Assembly (NCBI RefSeq): GCF_004011805.1 | Contig: NZ_ML137197.1 | Span: 1-64,000 of the forward strand | Direction of reading: 5' to 3' | DNA from: Piscinibacter defluvii | Lineage (GTDB): Bacteria; Pseudomonadota; Gammaproteobacteria; Burkholderiales; Burkholderiaceae_C | Length of the DNA: 64,000 nt | Part shown: one piece after another, positions 47,191 to 56,402 of the stretch | How the letters are laid out: the number at the start of each line of letters is the position of its first letter | Position numbering within the stretch: the stretch's first letter is position 1 | Position numbers and translations under genes: made by a program | The notes under the pieces: model-generated | Database searches by the model: none | What the model was told of the DNA's origin: nothing | The model's input: only the letters and a program-made list of their open reading frames with translations

Positions 47191-48539
47191 CGCGCGCCAC
47201 CTCCGGACGCACCGTCCGCCTCGAAGGCAGCGTCATAGTCAATGGAAAGCGCGACACCGAGCCTGTCCGACACCCACTGCAGGTAGATGAGGCTGGTGGT
47301 CTCGCTCTTGTGCCCGAGTTGCGGTTGGATGCGCATGCGAATGACCGTCATGCCGACGGACTCGAGCAACTGTGTGGCAACAGCCGGCCCAAGCTCCTTC
47401 AAGCGCTCGTGCCGTTCAATCTCTCGCAACAGCGTGGAGCAAGCCCACCAGTCACGCCCAAGATGCGGAGACCAGCCATCGAAAGGCAGCTCAGCCTTCT
47501 TCCACGCACGATAGATGTTGTCGGCCGTGATGCGCTTACCCGTGCCCTCATGCAAGAACAGATGTACGGCCCCGGCGATGCGCTCTTTGCGCTCCTGGGC
47601 GTTCGCAGCACCGCTGACCCACTTCTTCAATGCCGGGTTGCGAAGGCGTTGGCGATACGCATGCAGCTTCTCTGCCAATACGAGCGGCATCAAGATGGAC
47701 CGTTCGGGACCAATCTTGTCGCCATGGTCCTCGCCGTAGTCGGGGCCTTTGGCACCGTATCGAATGTCGACAAGCACCTGCTGCTCGCTCTTTGGCGCAT
47801 CGGCGTTGGAAAGGTGCCAGCGGCGAGGGTCCTCGGGCAGCGTATCGACGCGAAGCGCTGACGCCTCTTCGATGCGAAGGCCGGTGAGCAAGATGGTCTC
47901 GCAGATGAGGCCCATGAGTTCGCCGTGCTTCGCTTTCACACTCGTGAGCCAAGTGGCCAGTTCGGCCTCCGTTGGCATTCGCAGTCGGCGCTTGTTCTGG
48001 CGCGCTTTGCCGATGCGACGGGTGACCTCTTTGGCTCGGTGACCGATGGCGCTCGTGGCGCTTCCAACCCTGACCTTCACCTTCTCCGTAGGGATGTCGA
48101 ACGGCTCCCGCTCGCCTCTGTCTGACATCCAGGTGAGGAAGTCGCAGGCCTGCTGAACGCGAGGGTTGACGGTGGTCGCTTGCAAGGCCCGCCCCTCCGC
48201 AGACCATAGACCCTGGGTCATCTCGTCTTGATAGCGCCCCTGGACGTGCTCCGCGTACTCGCATGCCTTGAGGTCGATGCCACGCACCTCCGCCCACTCG
48301 AGGAAGTTAGCTAGCCAGTAGGCGTAGTTCTTGATGGTCTTCTTGGAGGGCCGCGTTGCACGCGGCCCTTTGCCTCGCGTTTCGGGATTCCAGGTGCCGA
48401 GACCTCGGTCGATGAGATACCGGCTGCCGAGTCGGTGATACCCGGGACGGTTGTCAAGGATGAATGGGAGGTGGGCGACTTTGCCGAACCCAGCTTTGGA
48501 TGTGATGGTTGAGTCGCTGTAGCAAACCTTGAAACTCAT
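47187..48539 (-). CDS. Tyrosine recombinase, first of the trio (GinA-like)
   Basis: 450 residues. Complete active site: Arg222 (LTGLRIEEASAL), His359 and Arg362 (SPHLGRDWW), His410 (QLGHKSETTS) and Tyr419 (LIYLQW). The N-terminal core-binding domain is about 60-150. It is the gene nearest the right end, starting 97 bases inside the boundary at ATG 48539. Upstream AT-rich DNA (48540-48600) contains the exact TTATACGGA repeat and must also hold the operon promoter, so recombinase binding could repress its own expression. Confidence 0.92.
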   Translation of the reverse strand: MSFKVCYSDSTITSKAGFGKVAHLPFILDNRPGYHRLGSRYLIDRGLGTWNPETRGKGPRATRPSKKTIKNYAYWLANFLEWAEVRGIDLKACEYAEHVQGRYQDEMTQGLWSAEGRALQATTVNPRVQQACDFLTWMSDRGEREPFDIPTEKVKVRVGSATSAIGHRAKEVTRRIGKARQNKRRLRMPTEAELATWLTSVKAKHGELMGLICETILLTGLRIEEASALRVDTLPEDPRRWHLSNADAPKSEQQVLVDIRYGAKGPDYGEDHGDKIGPERSILMPLVLAEKLHAYRQRLRNPALKKWVSGAANAQERKERIAGAVHLFLHEGTGKRITADNIYRAWKKAELPFDGWSPHLGRDWWACSTLLREIERHERLKELGPAVATQLLESVGMTVIRMRIQPQLGHKSETTSLIYLQWVSDRLGVALSIDYDAAFEADGASGGGAR

Positions 48540-48554
48540 CAACGTTTTGCGTTG

Positions 48555-48630
48555 TCCGTATAAGTTTGTATTGTAACTAAAAGATGGGCTCCTGAAAAGC
48601 TCATCTATAGCTTTTAGGCCACCCGTGTAA
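48555..48630 (-). repeat. Right terminal inverted repeat and internal repeats
   Basis: From the outside inwards on the minus strand: TTACACGGG (48630-48622), ATAGATGAG (48608-48600) and TTATACGGA (48563-48555). The last is identical to the outermost 9 bases of the left end. Confidence 0.7.
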
Positions 48631-49393
48631 CGTAGAACTGCTCGCCGCCCTTGTCGTAGCGGCGCAGCTGCTCGCCCAGCGAGCGCTCCAGCAGCGGCTC
48701 GTCGAGCTCGGCCGCGTCGCCGGCCATCTCGACCAGGTTCTCGTAGGCGTTCAGCAGGCGGCGTGCGTCGCCGTCGGCGTAGCCGATCAGGCGCAGCAGC
48801 GCCGCCTCGCTCATCGGCGCGGCCGCGAGCAGCGTGCGGGCACGCTCGAGCAGCGTGCGCAGGTCGGCCTCGGAGAGCGGCTTGAGCACGTGCACCGTGG
48901 CGCGCGACAGCAGCGCCGAGTTGACCTCGAACGACGGGTTCTCGGTGGTGGCGCCGATGAAGGTGAACAGGCCCGACTCGACATGCGGCAGGAAGGCGTC
49001 CTGCTGGCTCTTGTTGAAGCGGTGCACCTCGTCGACGAACACCACGGTGCGCCGGCCCTGCGCCTGCACGGCCTGGGCGCGCTCGACCGCGTCGCGGATG
49101 TCCTTGACGCCGCCGAGCACCGCGGAGATGGCGATGAACTGCGCGTCGAACGCGCCGGCCACGAGCCGCGCCAGCGTGGTCTTGCCGACGCCCGGCGGGC
49201 CCCACAGGATCATCGAGTGCAGCCGGCCGCGCTCGAACGCGCTGCGCAGCGGCTTGCCGGGGCCCAGCAGGTGCTGCTGGCCGATCACCTCGGCCAGCGT
49301 GCGCGGGCGCAAGCGCTCGGCCAGCGGAGCGTCCGGCGCGGGGGGATCAACCGACTCGGGGTCCTCGAGCGGCAGGCTCAGCGACGACGACAT
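48614..49393 (-). pseudogene. rarA: 5' half of the chromosomal rarA
   Basis: 259 codons with a normal start (ATG 49393). Walker A GPPGVGKT at 65-72, VVFVDEVHRFNKSQQD, ATTENPSFEVNSALLSR sensor segment. After RRYDKGGEQFY the frame runs into the element and stops after VTRVA (TAA at 48614). The AAA+ core could still be made but without the C-terminal oligomerisation part. It lies 28 bases after lolA, matching the ancestral ftsK-lolA-rarA order. Confidence 0.93.
48631..48636 (+). repeat. Right copy of the 6-bp integration direct repeat (CGTAGA)
   Basis: Identical to 35515-35520. To its right the sequence continues as rarA codons for QEGGKDYRR read backwards (RRYDKGGEQF on the minus strand). Confidence 0.85.
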
Positions 49394-49421
49394 GGCCGCG
49401 ATTGTCGCAGCCGGCCGCGGG

Positions 49422-50030
49422 CTACTGCTCGATCAGGTCGGCGCCCTTGGGCACGACGAAGCGGAACGCCTCGGGCTTCATCGCCGGGTTCGCCACCCAC
49501 TGGCTGAACTGCAGCCGCGAGCGCTGGCCGAAGCTGTCGACGATCTCCACCGCCGCGAGTTCCTTGCCCTTGAAGCCGACCTTCAGCATCTCGAAGCTGC
49601 CGTCCTTCGCCTTGGGCTGGGCCTGCGCCCACTCCAGGCCGTCGGCGGCGGGCAGTGCGCTCAGCTCGAAGTCCTTCTCGAGGCTGCCGCCGGCCAGCAG
49701 GGCCGCCGGCGTGGCGCCGATCGCACCGGCGATCTTGCGCGTGCTGACCTGGTTCAGGTCGGCATCGTGGATCCAGACCTTCTGCCCGTCGGCCACGATG
49801 GTCTGCTCGAAGGGCTTGGTGTAGGCGAAGCGGAAGCGGTTCGGCCGCGCGAACTCGAAGCTGCCGCTGCTGGTCTTCGTCTTCGTGCCGTCGGGCGAGG
49901 TGACGGTCTGCGTGAACTGCGCGCGGCCGGTCTTCACGTCGCGCACGAAGTCGCGCAGCGTGTCCACCGCATCGGCGCGTGCCGCCGCAGCGCATGCGAA
50001 CAGAAACCCGGCGGCAATGATTCGCTTCAT
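49422..50030 (-). CDS. lolA: Outer-membrane lipoprotein carrier protein LolA
   Basis: 202 residues. A signal peptide ([18 protein letters not shown]) precedes the LolA fold: [49 protein letters not shown], then [12 protein letters not shown]. Periplasmic chaperone that shuttles lipoproteins from LolCDE to LolB. ATG 50030 overlaps the ftsK stop as ATGA. Cluster ftsK-lolA-rarA is conserved in proteobacteria. Confidence 0.93.
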   Translation of the reverse strand: MKRIIAAGFLFACAAAARADAVDTLRDFVRDVKTGRAQFTQTVTSPDGTKTKTSSGSFEFARPNRFRFAYTKPFEQTIVADGQKVWIHDADLNQVSTRKIAGAIGATPAALLAGGSLEKDFELSALPAADGLEWAQAQPKAKDGSFEMLKVGFKGKELAAVEIVDSFGQRSRLQFSQWVANPAMKPEAFRFVVPKGADLIEQ

Positions 50031-52423
50031 TCGGAGCGGTTGGGAACGATGATGTCCCGGTTCCCGTTGGTGGCCATGGCCGTTACGAGCCCCGATTTCT
50101 CCATTTGTTCCAGCAGCCGTGCGGCGCGGTTGTAGCCGATTCGCAGGTGGCGCTGCACCAGCGAGATCGAGGCGCGCTTGTGCTGCAGCACGATGGCCAC
50201 CGCCTGGTCGTACATCGGGTCGCTCTCGCCGCCCCCGCCGCCGGGCAGGTCGGCCGTGCCGGCCTCGCCGCCCTCGCCGTCCAGCACGCCGCCCTCGAGG
50301 ATGCCCTCGATGTAGTTCGGCTCGCCCTGGGTCTTGAGGTACTCGACGACGCGGTGCACCTCGTCGTCGCTGACGAAGGCGCCGTGCACGCGCACCGGCA
50401 GCCCGGTGCCCGGCGCGAGGTAGAGCATGTCGCCCTGGCCGAGCAGCGCCTCGGCGCCCATCTGGTCGAGGATGGTGCGGCTGTCGATCTTGCTCGAGAC
50501 TTGGAACGACAGCCGCGTCGGAATGTTGGCCTTGATCAGGCCGGTGATCACGTCGACCGAGGGCCGCTGCGTGGCCAGGATCAGGTGGATGCCCGAGGCG
50601 CGTGCCTTCTGCGCCAGGCGCGCGATCAGTTCCTCGATCTTCTTGCCCACCACCATCATCAGGTCGGCCAGTTCGTCGATCACGACCACGATGTAGGGCA
50701 GGCGCTCGAGCGGCTCGGGCGCCTCGGGCGTCAGGCTGAACGGGTTGGGCAGGCTCTCGCCCTTCTCCGCCGCGTCGGCGATCTTCTTGTTGTAGCCGCC
50801 CAGGTTGCGCACGCCGAGCTTGCTCATCAGCTTGTAGCGCCGCTCCATCTCGCCGACGCACCAGTTCAGCGCGTTGGCGGCCTGCTTCATGTCGGTGACC
50901 ACGGGCGCGAGCAGGTGCGGGATGCCCTCGTAGACGCTCATCTCGAGCATCTTCGGGTCGATCAGGATGAGCCGCACGTCGCGCGCCTCGGCCTTGTAGA
51001 GCAGGCTGAGGATCATCGCGTTGATGCCCACCGACTTGCCCGAGCCGGTGGTGCCGGCCACCAGGCAGTGCGGCATCTTGCCGAGGTCGGCCACGACCGG
51101 GGCGCCGACGATGTCCTTGCCCAGTCCCATGGTCAGCTGCGAGGCGGCGTCGTTGTAGACCTGCGAGCCGAGGATCTCGGACAGGCGGATCATCTGCCGC
51201 TTCGCGTTGGGCAGCTCGAGCGCCATCGTGGTCTTGCCCGGGATGGTCTCGACCACGCGGATGCTCACCAGCGAGAGCGAACGCGCCAGGTCCTTGGCGA
51301 GGTTGACGATCTGCGCGCCCTTCACGCCGGTGGCCGGCTCGATCTCGTAGCGCGTGATCACCGGGCCGGGCGAGGCCGCGACCACGCGCACGTCGACCCC
51401 GAAGTCCTTGAGCTTCTTCTCGATCAGCCGCGAGGTCATCTCGAGCGTCTCGGGCGTCACCGACTCCTGGCGGCCCGGCGCGGCGTCGAGCAGGTCGACC
51501 TGCGGCAACTTGGTGTCGGCCAGCTCGGTGAAGAGCGGCTTCTGGCGCTCCTTGGCCACACGCGCGGACTTCGGCACCTCGACCACCGGCTCCTCGATGA
51601 CGATCGGCAGGTGCTCCTCGTGCAGCTGGTGCTCGACCTCGACCACGTGCTCGCGTTCGCGCAGCGCGCGCTCGCCGAGCTCGACGTCGCGCGCGCGCTC
51701 GATCGCCTCGGCGCGGCGCGTGCGGAACGAATCGAGCCAGGTGCCGATGCCCTCGGCCACGCGCAGCCAAGAGAAGCGCAGCGCCATGCCGAGCCCGGCC
51801 ACCAGCGCGGCGATCCACAGCACGCCCGAGCCGGCGAAGCCGAGCAGCGTCTGGCTGGCCGGCCCGAGCAGCCAGCCGAGCACACCGCCGGCGTGCCCGC
51901 CGGCCACCAGCGGCTCGAAGCGGTACAGCCGGGTCGACTCGAGCGCACAGCTCGCGGCCAGCAACAGGGCGAGCCCGGCCCAGGCCCACCACACCGGCGG
52001 CGCATGCGGGTCGGCCGGCACGGTGGCGGCATGGTCGCTGCGCAACAGCCGCGCGAGTGCGCCGAGCCAGGCACGCGCGGACACCAGCATCACCCACCAG
52101 AACGAGAAGCCGAAGCCGAAGTAGGCCAGGTCGGAGAACCAGGCGCCGAGCGTGCCGGCCTTGTTCTGCGCCGCCTCGAGGCTGCCGGAGGTCGTGAAGG
52201 CCGGGTCGGCGGCGCTGTGCGTGGCCAGCGCGATCAGCGCCAGCAGCCACAGCACCGCACCGACCACAAGCCGCGTCTGGGCGCGCCAGCGCGGCTGACC
52301 GGGCAGCGGTGTCGGGGCCGGGCCGGCAGGCGCTGTGCGGGAGGCCTTCTCGCGGCGGGGACTGCCACCCGACGCGGCGTTCGACGCGCCGTCGGCGCGC
52401 AACGATCCGAGGGGAAAGGTCAT
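50027..52423 (-). CDS. ftsK: DNA translocase FtsK
   Basis: 798 residues. Four or so membrane helices in the first 190 residues, a short linker (about 200-290), then the alpha-beta motor with Walker [11 protein letters not shown] near 460, Walker B LILIDPK, and a C-terminal winged-helix gamma domain ([35 protein letters not shown]) that reads KOPS sites. Moves chromosome ends at the septum and activates XerCD at dif. Start ATG 52423. Confidence 0.95.
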   Translation of the reverse strand: MTFPLGSLRADGASNAASGGSPRREKASRTAPAGPAPTPLPGQPRWRAQTRLVVGAVLWLLALIALATHSAADPAFTTSGSLEAAQNKAGTLGAWFSDLAYFGFGFSFWWVMLVSARAWLGALARLLRSDHAATVPADPHAPPVWWAWAGLALLLAASCALESTRLYRFEPLVAGGHAGGVLGWLLGPASQTLLGFAGSGVLWIAALVAGLGMALRFSWLRVAEGIGTWLDSFRTRRAEAIERARDVELGERALREREHVVEVEHQLHEEHLPIVIEEPVVEVPKSARVAKERQKPLFTELADTKLPQVDLLDAAPGRQESVTPETLEMTSRLIEKKLKDFGVDVRVVAASPGPVITRYEIEPATGVKGAQIVNLAKDLARSLSLVSIRVVETIPGKTTMALELPNAKRQMIRLSEILGSQVYNDAASQLTMGLGKDIVGAPVVADLGKMPHCLVAGTTGSGKSVGINAMILSLLYKAEARDVRLILIDPKMLEMSVYEGIPHLLAPVVTDMKQAANALNWCVGEMERRYKLMSKLGVRNLGGYNKKIADAAEKGESLPNPFSLTPEAPEPLERLPYIVVVIDELADLMMVVGKKIEELIARLAQKARASGIHLILATQRPSVDVITGLIKANIPTRLSFQVSSKIDSRTILDQMGAEALLGQGDMLYLAPGTGLPVRVHGAFVSDDEVHRVVEYLKTQGEPNYIEGILEGGVLDGEGGEAGTADLPGGGGGESDPMYDQAVAIVLQHKRASISLVQRHLRIGYNRAARLLEQMEKSGLVTAMATNGNRDIIVPNRSE

Positions 52424-52525
52424 GGCGCGATTGTCTCCGATGGCACGCGTCGGGCATGGCTACACCCGGTTACTGCGGGTTGGTTCACACTGCAGGCCTG
52501 CTTCACCGCTGTCGCCGTGGTTTTC

Positions 52526-53086
52526 ATGTCTGTCCTGCAACGCCTGGCCCTGCCGATCGGGTTGACGCTGGCGCTGCTTGCCGCGCCGGCGGCGCGGGCG
52601 CAGGCCCCCGACAGCGAGGCCGCGCTGCGCGACCAGCTGCAGCAGGCGACCTGGCCGGCGGACATCGTCGCGGCGGCCGACCGTTACCTGCAGCGCTACC
52701 CGCAGAGCCCGTTGGCCGCGCAGGTGCGCCAGTGGCGCACCCAGGCCGAGCTCGGCGCACGCGTGCTGGCCGAGCGCGACGTGCGGCTGTTCCGCAGCGC
52801 CTTCCAGCCCGAAGCGGCTGCGCCCGATGCGCGCGACGACCTGCGCCGCGCCGCGCTGGGCGACCGCGCCGCCGCGGTGCGCCTCGCGCACGAGGCGCGG
52901 CGCGACACGCCACGCTACCTCGGCTGGCTGCAGTACGCGGCACAGCTCGGCGACGAGCGCGCCAGCTACGAGCTGGCCCTGCACTACCGGCGTGCGGCCC
53001 AGCCGGTGCTGGCGGCGGTCTACGAGGCGCGTGCGGTGGAGCTCGGCTTCGTGCCGCCGCGTGACCTCGACCATGTCCGCAAGTAG
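52526..53086 (+). CDS. Secreted helical-repeat protein, unknown function
   Basis: 186 residues. The signal peptide (LQRLALPIGLTLALLAAPAARA, cut before QAPDS) precedes alpha-helical repeats rich in Arg and Ala, like a short tetratricopeptide/Sel1-type solenoid (ALGDRAAAVRLAHEARRDT; YELALHYRRAAQPVLAAVYE). No catalytic motif. Its stop lies inside the start region of the dioxygenase gene (14-base overlap), so they are coupled. Divergent from ftsK with 102 bases between. Confidence 0.78.
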   Translation: MSVLQRLALPIGLTLALLAAPAARAQAPDSEAALRDQLQQATWPADIVAAADRYLQRYPQSPLAAQVRQWRTQAELGARVLAERDVRLFRSAFQPEAAAPDARDDLRRAALGDRAAAVRLAHEARRDTPRYLGWLQYAAQLGDERASYELALHYRRAAQPVLAAVYEARAVELGFVPPRDLDHVRK

Positions 53087-53687
53087 GCGCCGCCTGGTCG
53101 CGGCCGCGGCGCTGCTCGCGGCCCCGGCGGTATGGCGCGGGGCGATTGCGCAGGGGCGGCTGGTGCCGACGCCGGCGCAGACCGAGGGCCCGTTCTACCC
53201 CGTCGAACTGCCGGCCGACAGCGATGCCGACCTGCTGGTGCAGGGTTCCCGTCGCTACGGCCGCGGCCAGCCGGCCTGGCTCGCCGGCACGCTGAGCGAT
53301 GTCGACGGGCGTGCCGTGGCCGGCGCGCAGGTCGAGATCTGGCAGTGCGACCAGGACGGCCACTACCACCACCCCGGCGACGGCGGCCGCGCCGACCCGG
53401 CTTTCCAGGGCTTCGGGCGCGTCACCGTGGGCAGCGACGGGCGCTACCGCTTCCGCACCATCCGCCCGGCGCCCTACGGCGGGCGCACGCCGCACATCCA
53501 CCTCAAGGTGAAGCTCGGCCCGCACGAGCTGCTGACCACCCAGGTCTACGTGCAGGGCGACCCCGGCAATGCACGCGACTTTCTCTGGCGCCGCCTCGAC
53601 GAACGCGGCCGCGCCGCGCTGACCGTGCCCTTCGTGCCCGGCGCGGACGGGCTGCAGGCGAACTTCGCGATCGTCGTGCCCGTTTGA
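53073..53687 (+). CDS. Intradiol ring-cleavage dioxygenase family protein, exported
   Basis: 204 residues. An N-terminal RRR plus hydrophobic stretch (SRRRLVAAAALLAAPAVW) suggests Tat export. Iron ligands fit the protocatechuate 3,4-dioxygenase family: Tyr in GHYHHPG, Tyr in GRYRFRTIRP, and the His pair in TPHIHLKV. Sequence TEGPFYP at the mature N-terminus is typical of this group. It may cleave catechols outside the cytoplasm; no degradation pathway genes are nearby. Confidence 0.87.
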   Translation: MSASRRRLVAAAALLAAPAVWRGAIAQGRLVPTPAQTEGPFYPVELPADSDADLLVQGSRRYGRGQPAWLAGTLSDVDGRAVAGAQVEIWQCDQDGHYHHPGDGGRADPAFQGFGRVTVGSDGRYRFRTIRPAPYGGRTPHIHLKVKLGPHELLTTQVYVQGDPGNARDFLWRRLDERGRAALTVPFVPGADGLQANFAIVVPV

Positions 53688-53740
53688 CGGGGCTTGATCC
53701 GCCTCGCCCCGCCGGGCGCGCGCTGCGCTAGGCTCGCCGC

Positions 53741-55096
53741 ATGAAGATCCGCTTTCTCGGCGCCGCCGACACCGTGACCGGCTCGCGCCACCTGGTCGAG
53801 ACCGACGGCCAGCGCCTGCTGCTCGACTGCGGCCTGTTCCAGGGCTTCAAGACCTGGCGCGAGCGCAACTGGCAGCCCTTCCCGGTGCCGCCCGGGTCGA
53901 TCGACGCGGTGCTGCTCAGCCATGCCCACCTGGACCACAGCGGCTACCTGCCGGCGCTGGTGAAGCAGGGCTTCCGCGGGCGCATCTGGTGCTCGGCGCC
54001 GACCCGCGACCTGGCCGAGGTGCTGCTGCTCGACAGCGCGCACCTGCAGGAGGAGGACGCTCGGCGCGCCAACCGGCGCGGCTTCTCGCGCCATGCGCCG
54101 GCGCTGCCGCTGTACACCGTGGCCGACGCGAAGAAGGCGATCGCGCGGCTCGAGCCGGTGGCCCCCGGCCGCAGCGTGAAGCTCGGCGCGGTGAGCGCGA
54201 CCTTCACGCCGGTCGGCCACCTGCTGGGCGCCTGCGCGGTCACGTTGCGCGGGCCGGGCGGCTCGCTGGTGTTCTCGGGCGACCTGGGGCGCGACGACGA
54301 CCTGCTGATGCCCGCGCCGCAGAAGATCGCCCAGGCCGACGTGCTGCTGGTCGAATCGACCTACGGCAACCGGCTGCACCCGCGCGAGGACGTGCAGGCG
54401 CGCCTGGGCGCGATCGTGCGCGAGACGGTGCGCCGCGGCGGTTCGGTGCTGCTGCCCTCGTTCGCGGTCGGCCGCGCGCAGGCGCTGCTGCTGGTGCTGC
54501 AGCGCCTGAAGGCAGCCGGCGAGATCCCGGCCGAAGTGCCGGTGTTCCTCGACAGTCCGATGGCCATCGCCGCCACCACGCTGTACCAGCGGCACCGCCG
54601 CGCGCTGCGCATCGCGCCGCGCGAGGCCACCGGCCTGTGCGACGGCGTCACGCTGGTCGAGCGCGCGCAGGATTCGGAGAAGCTCACCCGCGCGCGCTAC
54701 CCGGCGGTGATCATCAGCGCCAGCGGCATGGCCACCGGCGGTCGGGTGCTGCACCACCTGAAGGCGATGGCGCCGAACCCGCGCCACCACATCGTCTTCC
54801 CCGGCTTCCAGGTGGCCGGCACGCGCGGCGCCAAGCTGGTCGAGGGGGCGCCCGACGTGAAGATCTTCGGCGAGTACGTCGCCGTGAAGGCCGAGGTCAG
54901 CCACCTCGAAGGCTTCTCCGGCCATGCCGACGCCGACGGCCTGCTCGCCTGGCTGCGCGGCTTCGAGCGGCCGCCGCGCCAGACCTTCGTGGTGCACGGC
55001 GAGACGGCCGCCAGCGACGCGCTGCGCAGCCGCATCGCCGACCAGCTCGGCTGGCGCGTCGCCGTGCCCGAGCACGCGTCCGAGGTCACCCCCTGA
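53741..55096 (+). CDS. MBL-fold/beta-CASP RNA-processing exonuclease-like protein
   Basis: 451 residues. The metal site is SHAHLDHSG (HxHxDH), with further His in VGHLLGACAV and Asp in SGDLGRDDD. The beta-CASP part has SASGMATGGRVLHHLK and FSGHADADGL, then the final VVHGE. Similar to CPSF73/YSH1-like bacterial proteins thought to act on RNA. ATG 53741. It ends by overlapping the next gene's start codon. Confidence 0.9.
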   Translation: MKIRFLGAADTVTGSRHLVETDGQRLLLDCGLFQGFKTWRERNWQPFPVPPGSIDAVLLSHAHLDHSGYLPALVKQGFRGRIWCSAPTRDLAEVLLLDSAHLQEEDARRANRRGFSRHAPALPLYTVADAKKAIARLEPVAPGRSVKLGAVSATFTPVGHLLGACAVTLRGPGGSLVFSGDLGRDDDLLMPAPQKIAQADVLLVESTYGNRLHPREDVQARLGAIVRETVRRGGSVLLPSFAVGRAQALLLVLQRLKAAGEIPAEVPVFLDSPMAIAATTLYQRHRRALRIAPREATGLCDGVTLVERAQDSEKLTRARYPAVIISASGMATGGRVLHHLKAMAPNPRHHIVFPGFQVAGTRGAKLVEGAPDVKIFGEYVAVKAEVSHLEGFSGHADADGLLAWLRGFERPPRQTFVVHGETAASDALRSRIADQLGWRVAVPEHASEVTP

Positions 55097-56337
55097 ACCT
55101 GACGCTGGCCGACACCACCGGCCTGGCGGTCGCGCTGGGCTGCGGGCTGCTGATCGGGCTGGAGCGCGAGCGCCGCAAGGGTCGAGGCGCGAACCGGGCC
55201 GCGGCCGGCATCCGCAGCTTCGCGATCATCGCGCTGCTGGGCGCGCTGGCGCAGGTCAACGGCAACACCGCGCTGGTGGTGGCCGGCGCCGCCGGCATCG
55301 TGGTGCTCGCTGCACTGGCCTACTGGCGCAGCCCGGCACGCGACCCCGGGCTGACCACCGAGCTGGCGATGGTGGCCACCTACCTGATCGGCGTGCAATG
55401 CGTGCTTTGGCCCGCGCTCGGCGCGGCCTGCGGCGTGGTGCTGGTGGTGCTGCTGGCCGCGCGCACGCAGCTGCACCGCTTCGCCACGCGCTGGCTCAGC
55501 GAGCAGGAGCTGCACGACGGCCTGATGCTGGCGGCGCTGGCGCTGGTCGTGCTGCCGCTGGTGCCGGACAGCGCACCGGCCTGGCTGGCCGGCATCCGGC
55601 TGCGCCCGCTGGTGGCGCTGGTGCTGCTGATCCTCATCGTGCAGGCGGCCGGCCACCTCGCGCTGCGCCTGCTCGGGCCGGGCCTGGGCGTCGCGGCGGC
55701 CGGCTTCTTCGGCGGCTTCGTGTCCAGCAGCGCCACCATCGCCGCCTACGGTGCGCGGGCGCGCCAGGCGCCGGCGCAGGCGGCCAGCGCCGCCGCGGCG
55801 GCCGCGTTCTCGACCTGCGCCACCTGGCTGCAGGTGCTGGTGATGGCCGTGGCCCTGGCCCCGGCGGTGGTGGCCGAGCTGCTGCCGGTGGCCGGCGCCG
55901 GTGCACTGGCCGCCGGCGCGGCCGCGTTCGCGCTGCTGCGTGCGGCGCAGCGCCAGCCGCGCGCGGCCGACACCACGCTGCGCGAGCATGGCGTGCTGCG
56001 CCTGCGCGAGGCCTTGCTGATCGCCGCCGCGCTCAGCCTGGTCACGCTGCTGGTCGCCGCGGCCGAGCAGCATTTCGGCAGCGCGGGCGTCTACGGGGGC
56101 GCCGTCCTGGCCGGCCTGGCGGAGGCCCATGCGCCGGTGGCCGCACAGCTGGCGCTGGAGGCCGCCGGGCGCATCGACGCCCAGACGCTGCGCACCGGCA
56201 CGCTGCTGGCCATCGGCGCGAACAGCCTCACGCGCAGTGGGGTTGCGCTGCTGGCCGGCGGCGCCGGCTTCGCCGCCCGCGTGAGCGCGGCGCTGGCGGC
56301 CGGCGTGCTCGGCGGCGCCGCCGGCCTGGCGCTCTGA
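55093..56337 (+). CDS. DUF4010 / MgtC-SapB-type membrane protein, probable CTG start
   Basis: 414 residues if it starts at CTG 55093. About 10-11 membrane helices; the N-terminus (LTLADTTGLAVALGCGLLIGLERERRKG) is the MgtC/SapB-like motif followed by the DUF4010 region (GFFGGFVSSSATIAAYG; GANSLTRSGVALLAGG). The CTG overlaps the TGA of the preceding gene as CTGA with GAGG 7 bases before. No ATG, GTG or TTG occurs in frame near the conserved N-terminus. Possibly an ion-related transporter. Confidence 0.8.
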   Translation: MNLTLADTTGLAVALGCGLLIGLERERRKGRGANRAAAGIRSFAIIALLGALAQVNGNTALVVAGAAGIVVLAALAYWRSPARDPGLTTELAMVATYLIGVQCVLWPALGAACGVVLVVLLAARTQLHRFATRWLSEQELHDGLMLAALALVVLPLVPDSAPAWLAGIRLRPLVALVLLILIVQAAGHLALRLLGPGLGVAAAGFFGGFVSSSATIAAYGARARQAPAQAASAAAAAAFSTCATWLQVLVMAVALAPAVVAELLPVAGAGALAAGAAAFALLRAAQRQPRAADTTLREHGVLRLREALLIAAALSLVTLLVAAAEQHFGSAGVYGGAVLAGLAEAHAPVAAQLALEAAGRIDAQTLRTGTLLAIGANSLTRSGVALLAGGAGFAARVSAALAAGVLGGAAGLAL

Positions 56338-56351
56338 TTCGACTCGACACA

Positions 56352-56369
56352 GTGTGACAAGCATCACAC
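56352..56369 (+). promoter_or_regulatory. Perfect CRP-type palindrome
   Basis: GTGTGA-CAAGCA-TCACAC: TGTGA and TCACA half-sites with 6-base spacing, the consensus for cAMP-CRP/Vfr-like regulators. It is centred about 42 bases before the ATG at 56403 and just after the DUF4010 stop, followed by CTATGG as a possible -10. Confidence 0.55.
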
Positions 56370-56402
56370 GCTATGGTTGATCCATTGGGTGGAGATTCGT
56401 CC

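Larger units (their letters stand above)
35521..48636. mobile_element. 13.1-kb GInt-like integrative element inserted in rarA
   Basis: Bounded by CGTAGA direct repeats and imperfect terminal inverted repeats (TTATACGGA left, TTACACGGG right). The right end carries an inward operon of three large tyrosine recombinases plus a small HTH/coiled-coil protein, matching ginABCD of GInt elements (three integrases and a small fourth protein at one end, cargo, short AT-richer other end). A coiled-coil protein and a RecD2-like helicase extend the operon. Cargo: secreted phosphodiester glycosidase-family protein and a full second rarA. Base composition is visibly lower in GC than the flanks. Related trio systems are Tn554 and RIT elements, but gene order fits GInt best. 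Confidence 0.88.

Noticed and set aside
39451-48539. Prophage or conjugative element
   Set aside because: No capsid, terminase, lysis, relaxase or type IV secretion genes; the gene set is recombinase trio plus helicase plus cargo.
34943-49393. rarA split as an assembly error
   Set aside because: Direct repeats, terminal inverted repeats, a recombinase operon at one end and an exact in-frame rejoin make a real insertion far more likely.
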